NCBI GenBank assembly: GCA_021813155.1
Contig: JAKALK010000027.1
Location: 1 to 11,182 of the forward strand
Direction: 5' to 3'
From: a bacterium
GTDB lineage: Bacteria > Patescibacteriota > Minisyncoccia > UBA6257 > 2-01-FULL-56-20
Length of the DNA stretch: 11,182 nucleotides
This document shows positions 5,323-11,182 of this stretch, piece by piece. Made by a program: the position numbers and the translations under genes. Positions within the stretch are counted from its first letter, which is position 1, and each line of letters opens with the position of its first letter. The notes beneath the pieces are model-generated. The model worked only from the letters and a program-made list of their open reading frames with translations. It had not been told where the DNA came from and searched no databases.

Positions 5323-6423
5323 GTGATGGAAAGGGGGTTTACTCTCATCGAGCTTTTGCTTGTTATTGCGATCGTGGCTATCCTTGCGACGGTGGTGATC
5401 TTATCTTTGAATCCTATTGAGCTTTTGAGGCAGGCTCGAGATTCGACTAGGATAGCGGAAATTAAGTCTCTGGATAAAGCGATCAACCTGGCTCAGACTT
5501 TGAGTCCAGATTTAAATTTAGGAGTATCGAATATTGTCTATACTTCTTTGCCGGATACCTCGCCGACGTGTGCTACTTATACTACAACGACGCCGGTGCT
5601 TCCGACGCTACCGGCGGGTTGGCGGTATGCATGCGTTACGTTTGATAACCTTCGGAGAATTGATGGCAGTGGTTGGGTGCCGATAAATTTTCAGGCCTTA
5701 CCAGTTGTGCCACTTAGTGAATTGCCGGTAGATATAGTCGATGATGCGAATCAGGGTCTTTACTATACCTACATTGCTGGTTCTTGGAAGATCGGTGCTT
5801 ATATGGAATCGGAAAGTTTTAGTTCTGGAAAAGGAAAAGATGTAGAAAGTCGGGAGGGAGGAAGAAATGATTTTGTTTTTGAAGCGGGATCTAATTTAAG
5901 CTTGGGGCCAGTGGGGGATATTAGGGTGCCGACGAGTTCTAGTTGCATTGGCGACACGGCAGCACTTGTGATGGGAGAATATTATTCAAAATGGGCTATT
6001 GCTGGGTCGGGTCGGGTATCAGTAACAAAGCTTTGGTATTGGCAGAAAGATTTTTCTGGATCTGATAATTTACTTCAACCGGGAGAGAGTTTGGAGTTAG
6101 CGATTTATAAACCGATTGGCGGGAATAATTATAGCAAGATGGCTTCCACGACTATTTATGGGACGGGAGTGACGGGATGGATGTCGGGGGATCTTCCGAA
6201 ACAGATCGAAATCCCCCTTGGGCAAACTTATGTTTTTGGAGTTAGGCCACTCGTGGGCTCTTCTTCTATTCCTCGGGATTATGGGAGCGATTGTCCTCAA
6301 TATTTACCAAATACGCTTAGTTATTATGTGAATTACGGATATTTTATTGATCCGGTGAATGTTGCCGACTTATCAGGAGGTTTTCATGCTGGAGTTTTTG
6401 GAATAACTTATTTAGTGGATTAA
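5323..6423 (+). CDS. large type IV pilin-like protein 1
   Basis: A short leader ends in RG, followed by FTLIELLLVIAIVAIL: a prepilin peptidase site (cut after Gly5, Glu at +5 of the mature protein) and the usual hydrophobic helix. The leader is removed at the membrane and the helix packs into a pilus or pseudopilus. Residues 29-54 (LNP...ARD..R..EI.SLDKAI) are shared with the two following genes. A first domain (about 70-200) has DGSGWVPINF, YYTY and the paired cysteines 83 and 104. A second, beta-rich domain (about 208-366) has TKLWYWQ, GWMSGDLP, GQTYVFGV and Cys208 and Cys324; its layout loosely recalls DUF4082-like domains. At 366 residues it is far longer than a major pilin, so an adhesin or minor tip pilin is possible. 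GTG 5323 or ATG 5326 may be used; the ATG fits the promoter slightly better. Confidence 0.88.
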   Translation: MMERGFTLIELLLVIAIVAILATVVILSLNPIELLRQARDSTRIAEIKSLDKAINLAQTLSPDLNLGVSNIVYTSLPDTSPTCATYTTTTPVLPTLPAGWRYACVTFDNLRRIDGSGWVPINFQALPVVPLSELPVDIVDDANQGLYYTYIAGSWKIGAYMESESFSSGKGKDVESREGGRNDFVFEAGSNLSLGPVGDIRVPTSSSCIGDTAALVMGEYYSKWAIAGSGRVSVTKLWYWQKDFSGSDNLLQPGESLELAIYKPIGGNNYSKMASTTIYGTGVTGWMSGDLPKQIEIPLGQTYVFGVRPLVGSSSIPRDYGSDCPQYLPNTLSYYVNYGYFIDPVNVADLSGGFHAGVFGITYLVD

Positions 6424-6449
6424 GTTAAGCGGGGAAAGAGTTAATATTA

Positions 6450-6455
6450 TATAAT
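6450..6455 (+). promoter_or_regulatory. TATAAT box at the start of pilin 2
   Basis: TATAAT overlaps the first ATG of pilin 2 (6454). If active, transcription would begin near 6462 and the first usable start would be ATG 6466, giving a leaderless message. The surroundings are A/T-rich, so chance is possible. Confidence 0.3.
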
Positions 6456-7662
6456 GAGTTTAAATATGAGGAGAGCTGGTTACACGTTGCTTGAGCTTTT
6501 AATAACAGTTGGAGTGATAGCTACCCTTTTCACAATAGTGGTTGAAGTTTTAAATCCGGTTGAGCTTCTAGCGGAAGGAAGAGATTCGCGGCGGATGTCG
6601 GAAGTAACTTCTTTGGATAAGGCAATTGCGTTTGCGACGGCCCAGAACCTAGGCATATATCAAGGGGATCCTAATACGGTTTATCTCTCTTTACCAAATA
6701 CAACAGGAGGAATATCTCCAGATTATTTAGGGTCCTGCCCAGAATATTCGAGTTTTCTGCCGCCTTTGATATCGCCATGGAAATATAGCTGTGCCAATAA
6801 AACAAGCTATAGAAAGACGGATGGAACTGGTTGGATACCGATAAATTTTAAAACCTTGCCAGTTGTGCCGATTAATGACCTAACACCTGATCCGACAAAC
6901 GATGCCAGTAAGGGACTTTACTATGATTATGTATCCGGATGGGAGATTAACGCTCAGATGGAATCGAATAAATATCAGTGGGGAGGGAATTCTGATCGCG
7001 AGAGCACTGATGGAGGCGATACTATTTTACTTTACGAGAAGGGCAACCAATTTACTTTTATGCCGCCGGAAGTTCAGGCGAGGTTTGATACGCCAGTGCA
7101 GGTGCCGACAAGTTGCAGTGACACTTTGAATCCTCTAAATTCCGGCCAGAACTATGAAATATATGATCGATGGACAGTTCCCGGAAATGAAAAGGGCGCA
7201 GCTACGAAGCTTTGGTATTGGCAGGGATGTGATTCTAATCCTTGCCCCTGGTTTAATAAACTTGAGACAGGAGAATTTTTGCGGTTAGCATTATATGAAG
7301 ATAATCCAAGTAGCCCTGTTTCCAACGCCGGAAGGCGGATATCGGATATAGTATCGGTACAAGGGGATCTTACTGGGAGCGGAGGTCCTTTCAGCAAATG
7401 GTACTCGGCCGCTCTGCCTTCTCCGGTTCCCATTAATCTTGGGAGCACTTACATTGTGGGAATTGGCCAAGGGGGTAGTACTGGAAATGGTTACAGCGTG
7501 CCTTATGAAATTACTGGAGGATGTGCAAATTATCTTCCGAACGGATCAACTTCGGTTAGCTACGTAGCCACGGCTAATGGGACTTTAGGGAGTGTAGTTG
7601 AGGGATATGGTCCATCAAGTCGGCAAGCTGGGATAATTGGTATTAGTTACGCAAAAAATTAA
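6454..7662 (+). CDS. large type IV pilin-like protein 2
   Basis: A paralogue of the gene before it, 30 bases downstream, with 402 residues. The prepilin motif is RRAG/YTLLELL, with Tyr instead of Phe at +1 and the key Gly-1 and Glu+5 intact. After the helix come LNPVELL, GRDSRR and SLDKAI, then DGTGWIPINF, NDASKGLYYDYV, MESNKYQWGG and a C-terminal domain with TKLWYWQ, FLRLALYE, LGSTYIVGIG and GIIGISYAKN. The four cysteine positions of pilin 1 are kept. A further pair (GCDSNPCPW) lies in an insertion after the WYWQ motif, which explains most of the extra length. The start may be ATG 6454 or ATG 6466; the second gives the shorter leader MRRAG that is usual for prepilins. No good Shine-Dalgarno site is seen for either. 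Expected at the cell envelope or in a pilus. Confidence 0.87.
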   Translation: MSLNMRRAGYTLLELLITVGVIATLFTIVVEVLNPVELLAEGRDSRRMSEVTSLDKAIAFATAQNLGIYQGDPNTVYLSLPNTTGGISPDYLGSCPEYSSFLPPLISPWKYSCANKTSYRKTDGTGWIPINFKTLPVVPINDLTPDPTNDASKGLYYDYVSGWEINAQMESNKYQWGGNSDRESTDGGDTILLYEKGNQFTFMPPEVQARFDTPVQVPTSCSDTLNPLNSGQNYEIYDRWTVPGNEKGAATKLWYWQGCDSNPCPWFNKLETGEFLRLALYEDNPSSPVSNAGRRISDIVSVQGDLTGSGGPFSKWYSAALPSPVPINLGSTYIVGIGQGGSTGNGYSVPYEITGGCANYLPNGSTSVSYVATANGTLGSVVEGYGPSSRQAGIIGISYAKN

Positions 7663-7674
7663 TTTTTAGGCTTT

Positions 7675-7679
7675 GGAGG
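7675..7679 (+). promoter_or_regulatory. Shine-Dalgarno GGAGG of pilin-like gene 3
   Basis: GGAGG lies seven bases before ATG 7687 and fixes that start. An extended -10-like TGCTATAAT (7680-7688) overlaps the start codon and would instead favour the in-frame ATG 7696. The Shine-Dalgarno reading is simpler, but both could operate. Confidence 0.6.
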
Positions 7680-7686
7680 TGCTATA

Positions 7687-8784
7687 ATGGTAAGTATGTT
7701 AAAGCGTTTTAGTGCAAGGCGATTGGTTTTAATTTATGCATTTTTGGTGATTTTAGGGGTTTTAGCCATCTGGATATTGAATCCGAAATCTATTCTCGAG
7801 GGAGCTCGGGATAAACAGAGGTTTGCTGAGCTAGAGTCGGTTGATAAGGCGATTGGTTTTGCAATGCATCAAGATCCTAATATTTTTTTAGGGGAAGCGA
7901 ATGTTGTTTATTTGTCTTTGCCGGACTTAGATGGGGATCGGGGTTGTTTGGAGTATAAAGATTTGCCACCGCTTACTTTAGGTTGGCGTTATGTATGTGT
8001 TTCTAAAGGTGATATTACTCGGGTTGATGGGACTGGTTGGATCCCTATTAAGTTTAACGGTTTGCCTATAGTAACACTTGATTCTTTACCGTTTGATCCG
8101 TTGGGTGATGCTAAACTCGGTTTTTATTATGCGTATGTCCCGGGGTGGGAAATAGATGCGCAACTTGAGTCGAAGAAATATCAGTGGGGAGGGAGCGAAG
8201 ACCGAATGGGTACCGACGGAGGGAATACTAATTTACTTTATGAAGTGGGAAGCGATTTGACTTTAATGCCAGCTAGCGTGAGTGACCGAACTGGGAAGGG
8301 AGAGGTAGCTTTACGAGCAAAAGAAACTTGTGGAGATGGGCTAGCTAGGGCTAATTTGTTTTTTACAAAATGGATGATGCCGGGATCAGGAGTAGTTACT
8401 GTTATAAAATTGTGGTACTTTCAACCTGATTCAAGTTTACAAGAAGGATCACGATTACGCTTAGCGCTTTATAACGCTGGGATGCCAAACTACACCAGAA
8501 TTTCGGATATAGTTGAAGTTTTGGGAACGGGGCAAGGGGGTTGGCTGGCTGGAGTTTTGAAAAAACCAGTAATGCTGACTTTGGGTCAGAGTTACTTTTT
8601 TGGAGCGGATATCGGGGAGAAGGGTTTGAACGTTTCAGTTGATAAAAGCCCTTTTTGTGATACTGCTTCGTCGCAAGGCGGTAGCTATGTTCCAAATCAA
8701 ATACGTGAATTGGGGAGGGAAGCTGTTTTAGAGAATCAAAGCGCTGATAGTTACGGGTTTTTTGGAGTGAGTTACGTGCCATAG
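7687..8784 (+). CDS. pilin-like paralogue 3 lacking the prepilin cleavage motif
   Basis: The body is clearly homologous to pilins 1 and 2: LNPKSIL, ARDKQRF, SVDKAI, DGTGWIPIKF, WEIDAQLESKKYQWGG, a C-terminal KLWYFQ, RLRLALYN, LGQSYFFGA and GFFGVSYVP, with the four shared cysteines. The N-terminus is different. Aligned by the fixed 23-residue distance to LNP, the motif positions read R(-1) F S A R R(+5) instead of G(-1) F T L I E(+5). The hydrophobic helix (13-30) remains, so the protein is probably held in the membrane by an uncleaved N-terminal anchor. It is 365 residues long and starts 24 bases after pilin 2 with a good Shine-Dalgarno site, which argues that it is still expressed. It may be a membrane-fixed partner, or an early stage of decay of a duplicated pilin. 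Confidence 0.85.
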   Translation: MVSMLKRFSARRLVLIYAFLVILGVLAIWILNPKSILEGARDKQRFAELESVDKAIGFAMHQDPNIFLGEANVVYLSLPDLDGDRGCLEYKDLPPLTLGWRYVCVSKGDITRVDGTGWIPIKFNGLPIVTLDSLPFDPLGDAKLGFYYAYVPGWEIDAQLESKKYQWGGSEDRMGTDGGNTNLLYEVGSDLTLMPASVSDRTGKGEVALRAKETCGDGLARANLFFTKWMMPGSGVVTVIKLWYFQPDSSLQEGSRLRLALYNAGMPNYTRISDIVEVLGTGQGGWLAGVLKKPVMLTLGQSYFFGADIGEKGLNVSVDKSPFCDTASSQGGSYVPNQIRELGREAVLENQSADSYGFFGVSYVP

Positions 8785-8802
8785 TTTCTGCTTATTTTGA
8801 AG

Positions 8803-8894
8803 ATGAGGGTAGGTTGATTTTAATTGAGCCGCTGTTGGTGATTAGAGTTTTGGTGATTCTAGTTGTTGCTATTGTGTATGAAATGGGGGAATGA
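8803..8894 (+). pseudogene. fragment of a fourth pilin N-terminus
   Basis: From ATG 8803 the reading MRVG meets TGA at once. One frame over, from 8811, the bases read RLILIEPLLVIRVLVILVVAIVYEMGE and stop at 8892-8894. This matches the prepilin start plus helix (G-F-T-L-I-E-L-L-L-V-I) with a single-base loss near the Phe codon and a Pro at the first Leu after Glu. No pilin body follows before tRNA-Thr. It lies 18 bases after pilin 3, where another tandem copy would be expected. The stretch 8895-8959 holds only a possible tRNA promoter. Confidence 0.6.
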
Positions 8895-8910
8895 TATTCT
8901 GTCTGGTGAA

Positions 8911-8916
8911 TATAAT
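8911..8916 (+). promoter_or_regulatory. possible -10 box of the tRNA-Thr operon
   Basis: A perfect TATAAT lies 43 bases before tRNA-Thr. No convincing -35 or extended -10 is present, so this is tentative. It would serve tRNA-Thr, the DUF1653 gene and perhaps prfB-ftsEX. Confidence 0.35.
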
Positions 8917-8959
8917 TTAAGGTTTAGAGTTTTTTAGCACTATCTCTAATAGTAGTGGT

Positions 8960-9032
8960 GCCACCTTAGCTCAGTTGGTAGAGCAGCACTTTCGTAAAGT
9001 GAAGGTCCGCGGTTCGAATCCGCGAGGTGGCT
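8960..9032 (+). tRNA. tRNA-Thr(CGU)
   Basis: The acceptor stem GCCACCT/AGGTGGC is perfect (8960-8966 with 9025-9031). The D-arm is GCTC-AGTTGGTA-GAGC. The anticodon stem is GCACT/AGTGA with a G27-A43 mismatch. The loop TTCGTAA gives anticodon CGT (8993-8995), which reads ACG. The variable loop is AGGTC, and the T-arm is CGCGG-TTCGAAT-CCGCG. The discriminator is T. CCA is not encoded: a single C separates the tRNA from the ATG of the next gene at 9034. Confidence 0.94.
9024..9029 (+). promoter_or_regulatory. Shine-Dalgarno GAGGTG inside tRNA-Thr
   Basis: GAGGTG spans the last T-stem base and the 3' acceptor strand of tRNA-Thr and lies four bases before ATG 9034. It is the only site able to serve the DUF1653 gene, and it is lost from the message if the tRNA 3' end is processed. 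Confidence 0.5.
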
Positions 9033-9033
9033 C

Positions 9034-9252
9034 ATGGAAGAAATTAAACTGGGAAAGTATCGGCATTATAAAGGAAGGCCTATAAAAGTTATTGCTGTCG
9101 TTAAGCATTCTGAAACGCTAGAAGACTTGGTGTTGTATGAGCATACGGATGAGGAAGAGCCGGTTTTATGGGTGCGGCCAAAAGCGATGTTTTTGGAGAA
9201 AGTTAATAAAGACGGGAAATTGGTTTCAAGATTCGAATATTTAGGAGAGTGA
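9034..9252 (+). CDS. DUF1653 domain protein
   Basis: This 72-residue protein is almost entirely one DUF1653 domain: GKYRHYKG (7-14), VIAVVKHSETLEDLVLYEH, a WVRPKAMF block and an RFEYLG end. The conserved RHYKG, HSET and WVRP..MF signatures make the family call firm. The function of DUF1653 is not established; it is a small, probably beta-rich cytoplasmic protein. The ATG follows tRNA-Thr by one base, and the Shine-Dalgarno site is inside the tRNA. prfB begins 25 bases downstream, so the gene may link tRNA-Thr and prfB-ftsEX in one transcript. Confidence 0.9.
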   Translation: MEEIKLGKYRHYKGRPIKVIAVVKHSETLEDLVLYEHTDEEEPVLWVRPKAMFLEKVNKDGKLVSRFEYLGE

Positions 9253-9277
9253 TTGCTTGAGGGTTTCAAATATTGTA

Positions 9278-10331
9278 ATGTTGGGTATAGATATGAAAGA
9301 AGATTTTGAGCAGCAACTAGAAGAACTTAAAACCGAGGCCCGCCGGTTAAGCGGGCGGCTTTGACTTTGGGGCAAAAAAAATTCGGATTAAGGAACTTGG
9401 GGCGATGATGAGTGACGTTGATTTTTGGGCGGATAAACAAAAAGCGGATTTAGCGATTAAAGAACTTGGAGAGTTGAATGATTTAGTTGGGAAGTTTCAG
9501 GAAGTCGAAGATGGGATTTTGGAGCTTGAGAAAGATTTTAGCGAAAATAAATTTTTTGAGGTGCGGAGAAAGTTTAGACAGCTGGAATTGACCCAACTTT
9601 TTTCCGGACCATATGACAAGCGGTCGGCGATACTAGGGTTTTATCCGGGAGCGGGCGGGGAGGACGCGGGGGATTGGACAAGAATGCTTTTTGAAATGTA
9701 CGAAAAATACGCGGGGAGGCAAGGATGGAAGGTAGCGGTTTTGGACGATAATCCTAATCGGATGACTTTGGAAATTCGCGGAGAATACGCTTATGGATAT
9801 TTGAAAGGAGAGATGGGGGTGCATAGATTAGTGAGGATTTCTCCGTTTTCAGCAAAGCAGCTTAGGCACACTTCGTTTGCTTTAGTGGAAGTTTTGCCGG
9901 ACTTACCTGAGGTTGAGGAGTCAAGGATAGATATTCCGGAAAAAGATTTGAAGTTCGAGTTTTTTAGGTCTTCTGGTCCGGGCGGACAGAACGTAAATAA
10001 AGTCGAGACGGCAGTTAGGGTTGTCCACTTGCCAACGGGGCTTATAGCCAGCTCGCAGGTTGAGAGATCTCAGATTTCAAATAGAGAAAAAGCTTTGAGG
10101 ATTTTGAAGGCTAAAATTTTTAATTTGATGCAAAAAGAGAAAGTTCGAGAGTTAGGTGAGCTTAGGACAAAAGTAAAGCCGGAATGGGGAAGTCAGATTC
10201 GATCTTATGTTTTGAATCCTTATAAAATGGTAAAAGATCATAGAATGGATATCGAAACAAGTGACGCGGAGGGTGTTTTGGGGGGCGATATTGATATCTT
10301 TGTAGAAGCTGGGGTAGAATTACTAAAGTAA
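9278..10331 (+). CDS. prfB: peptide chain release factor 2, needing a programmed +1 frameshift
   Basis: RF2 recognises UGA and UAA in the ribosomal A site and triggers peptide release. The first 28 codons start at ATG 9278 and end in ...RLSGRL at CTT (9359-9361), followed by TGA (9362-9364). A +1 shift resumes at GAC (9363) and yields D-FGAKKIRIKELG, matching the usual RF2 pattern LDYDAKK at this point. The full product has about 350 residues. SPF (188-190), the tripeptide that reads UGA, and the catalytic GGQ (235-237) in SSGPGGQNVNKVETAVR are both present. The long downstream frame alone would begin at ATG 9405 and lack about 42 N-terminal residues. ATG 9278 has GAGGG 14 bases upstream; ATG 9293 in the same frame is an alternative. 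ftsE follows four bases after the stop. RF2 level probably controls its own synthesis through the in-frame UGA. Confidence 0.95.
9338..9356 (+). other. GC hairpin just upstream of the frameshift site
   Basis: GCCCGC (9338-9343) pairs perfectly with GCGGGC (9351-9356) around a seven-base loop and ends two bases before CTT. In E. coli an AGGGGG element sits here and stimulates shifting. Here the bases are GCGGGCGG, a poor match to the anti-Shine-Dalgarno sequence. Confidence 0.5.
9359..9365 (+). promoter_or_regulatory. RF2 programmed +1 frameshift site CTT TGA C
   Basis: The heptamer is identical to the E. coli prfB slip site CUUUGAC. Frame 0 reads Leu-stop; the shifted frame reads Leu-Asp and is open to 10331. 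Low RF2 lets the ribosome pause at UGA and slip, which restores RF2 synthesis. Confidence 0.93.
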
Positions 10332-10335
10332 ACTC

Positions 10336-11019
10336 ATGATTGCTTTTCAAAATGTATCCAAAGTGTACAACAGTCACTCCGTGGCTTTAGAGGAAGTTAA
10401 TTTTCAAGTTGGACCGGGTGAGTTTGTGTCTGTTGTGGGAAGATCGGGGGCTGGAAAATCTACGGCTATTCGGCTTTTGATTGGGGAAGAGAAGCCTAGT
10501 AAGGGTAGGGTTTTTTTTGGGCAATATGAAGTGAATAAATTAAGAGATAAAGAATTGCCAACCTTTAGGCGTCACATTGGGGTAGTTTTTCAAGATTTTC
10601 GCTTATTGCCTACTAAGAATGCTTATGAGAATGTGGCGTTCGCGCTCGAGGTGTCTGGACGGTTACAGCGGGAAATTGACGAGTTGGTGCCGCAGGTTTT
10701 AGATATGGTGGGTTTGAGCGATAAAGCTAAAAATTTCCCCCACGAACTCTCGGGCGGAGAGAAGCAGAGAGTGGCTATAGCTAGGGCGATGGTGCACCGA
10801 CCGGAGGTGATTATCGCGGATGAGCCGACAGGAAATTTAGATCCGCTTCATACGGGTGAAATTATTAACCTTTTGGTAAAAATTAACGAACTTGGGACTA
10901 CAATGATTTTAGCAACCCATAATAAGGATATAGTGAACAGTTTAGGTAAGCGGGTAATTACCTTGGATCACGGTCGTATTATTCGAGACGAAGAAAAAGG
11001 AAAATATATTTTGATTTAA
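10336..11019 (+). CDS. ftsE: cell division ATP-binding protein FtsE
   Basis: FtsE is the ATPase of the FtsEX complex, which sits at the division site and couples ATP hydrolysis to activation of peptidoglycan hydrolases. All ABC motifs are present: Walker A GRSGAGKST (35-43), Q-loop at Gln86 in VVFQDFRLL, signature LSGGEKQR (138-145), Walker B VIIADE (158-163), D-loop NLD (167-169) and the switch His195 in LATHN. QDFRLLP is typical of FtsE rather than other ABC transporters. The length of 227 residues is normal. It starts four bases after prfB and is followed ten bases later by ftsX, the common prfB-ftsE-ftsX order. No Shine-Dalgarno site is visible; translational coupling with prfB is likely. 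Confidence 0.97.
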   Translation: MIAFQNVSKVYNSHSVALEEVNFQVGPGEFVSVVGRSGAGKSTAIRLLIGEEKPSKGRVFFGQYEVNKLRDKELPTFRRHIGVVFQDFRLLPTKNAYENVAFALEVSGRLQREIDELVPQVLDMVGLSDKAKNFPHELSGGEKQRVAIARAMVHRPEVIIADEPTGNLDPLHTGEIINLLVKINELGTTMILATHNKDIVNSLGKRVITLDHGRIIRDEEKGKYILI

Positions 11020-11028
11020 AAAATTACG

Positions 11029-11182
11029 ATGATTACAACTCTTTCACGAATCATTCATTTTGGAGTTAAAAATTTTTGGCGTAACGGATTACTTTCGGCA
11101 GCTACAGTTTTAGTGATGCTTCTAGCACTTTTGGTTTCACTAGGTTTAATTCTTTTTCGGGAAGTGACAAATCAAGCGGTGG
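11029..11182 (+). CDS. ftsX: cell division protein FtsX (partial, 5' part only)
   Basis: From ATG 11029 the frame is open for 51 codons to the window end. It reads MITTLSRIIHFGVKNFWRNG followed by a long hydrophobic segment (about residues 21-44) and FREVTNQAV. A basic cytoplasmic start with FWRNG and then the first transmembrane helix is typical of FtsX, the membrane partner of FtsE. The position directly after ftsE supports this. The periplasmic domain and the remaining helices lie outside the window. No Shine-Dalgarno site is seen. Confidence 0.9.
   Translation, partial: MITTLSRIIHFGVKNFWRNGLLSAATVLVMLLALLVSLGLILFREVTNQAV

Noticed and set aside
9278..9365. UGA recoding (an alternative genetic code as in Gracilibacteria/SR1)
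   Set aside because: RF2 is present, the UGA here is the regulatory frameshift stop, and other genes such as the 244-codon gene and DUF1653 end normally at UGA.
9338..9368. Intrinsic terminator between DUF1653 and prfB
   Set aside because: The hairpin lies inside the prfB coding sequence and only short T-runs broken by GAC follow, so a role in frameshifting or none is more likely.
9405..10331. prfB starting at ATG 9405 as an N-terminally short RF2
   Set aside because: The frame is open upstream to a canonical CTT TGA C site, and the upstream 28 codons give the expected RF2 N-terminus; the shorter start would drop conserved residues.
1..11182. CRISPR arrays, insertion sequences, integrase sites or toxin-antitoxin modules
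   Set aside because: I saw no regularly spaced repeats, transposase motifs, flanking direct repeats or recognisable toxin genes.

Overview
The window looks like part of a streamlined bacterial genome of the Patescibacteria (Candidate Phyla Radiation) type. I infer this from the short intergenic gaps, the weak or missing Shine-Dalgarno sites, the large tandem pilin-like proteins with a body style I associate with this group, the mostly AT-leaning genes and the small uncharacterised membrane proteins. The genetic code appears standard: UGA ends several genes, and an RF2 gene (the factor that reads UGA) is present. No CRISPR array, insertion sequence or phage module is visible.

Layout. Positions 1-766 (minus strand) hold tRNA-Arg(CCU), a three-helix membrane protein and a DUF6438 protein cut by the window edge. 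A divergent promoter region then leads to tRNA-Ala(GGC) and tRNA-Ser(CGA), which abut with no spacer. From 1154 to 2082 lies a self-contained cassette: an 11-bp inverted repeat on a consensus-like promoter, a near-perfect Shine-Dalgarno site, a markedly GC-rich 244-codon gene of unknown function and a strong intrinsic terminator. D-alanine-D-alanine ligase (ddl) follows and converges on a minus-strand pair: class II fructose-1,6-bisphosphatase (glpX) and a DUF2090/IolC-like aldolase.

The glpX promoter is divergent from a tandem array of three large paralogous pilin-like genes (5323-8784). The first two have a prepilin peptidase motif. The third keeps the helix register but has arginines at the two key positions. 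A frameshifted fragment of a fourth pilin start follows at 8803-8894. The window closes with tRNA-Thr(CGU), a DUF1653 protein, prfB, ftsE and the start of ftsX, the last three being a widely conserved order for translation termination and cell division.

Two features deserve most attention. First, prfB does not start at the first ATG of its long frame: it begins near 9278 and needs a programmed +1 frameshift at CTT TGA C (9359-9365), preceded by a GC hairpin where the usual Shine-Dalgarno-like stimulator would be. Second, on both strands a tRNA gene lacking an encoded CCA ends one or two bases before the ATG of the next gene, so that gene's only Shine-Dalgarno-like sequence lies inside the tRNA acceptor stem.
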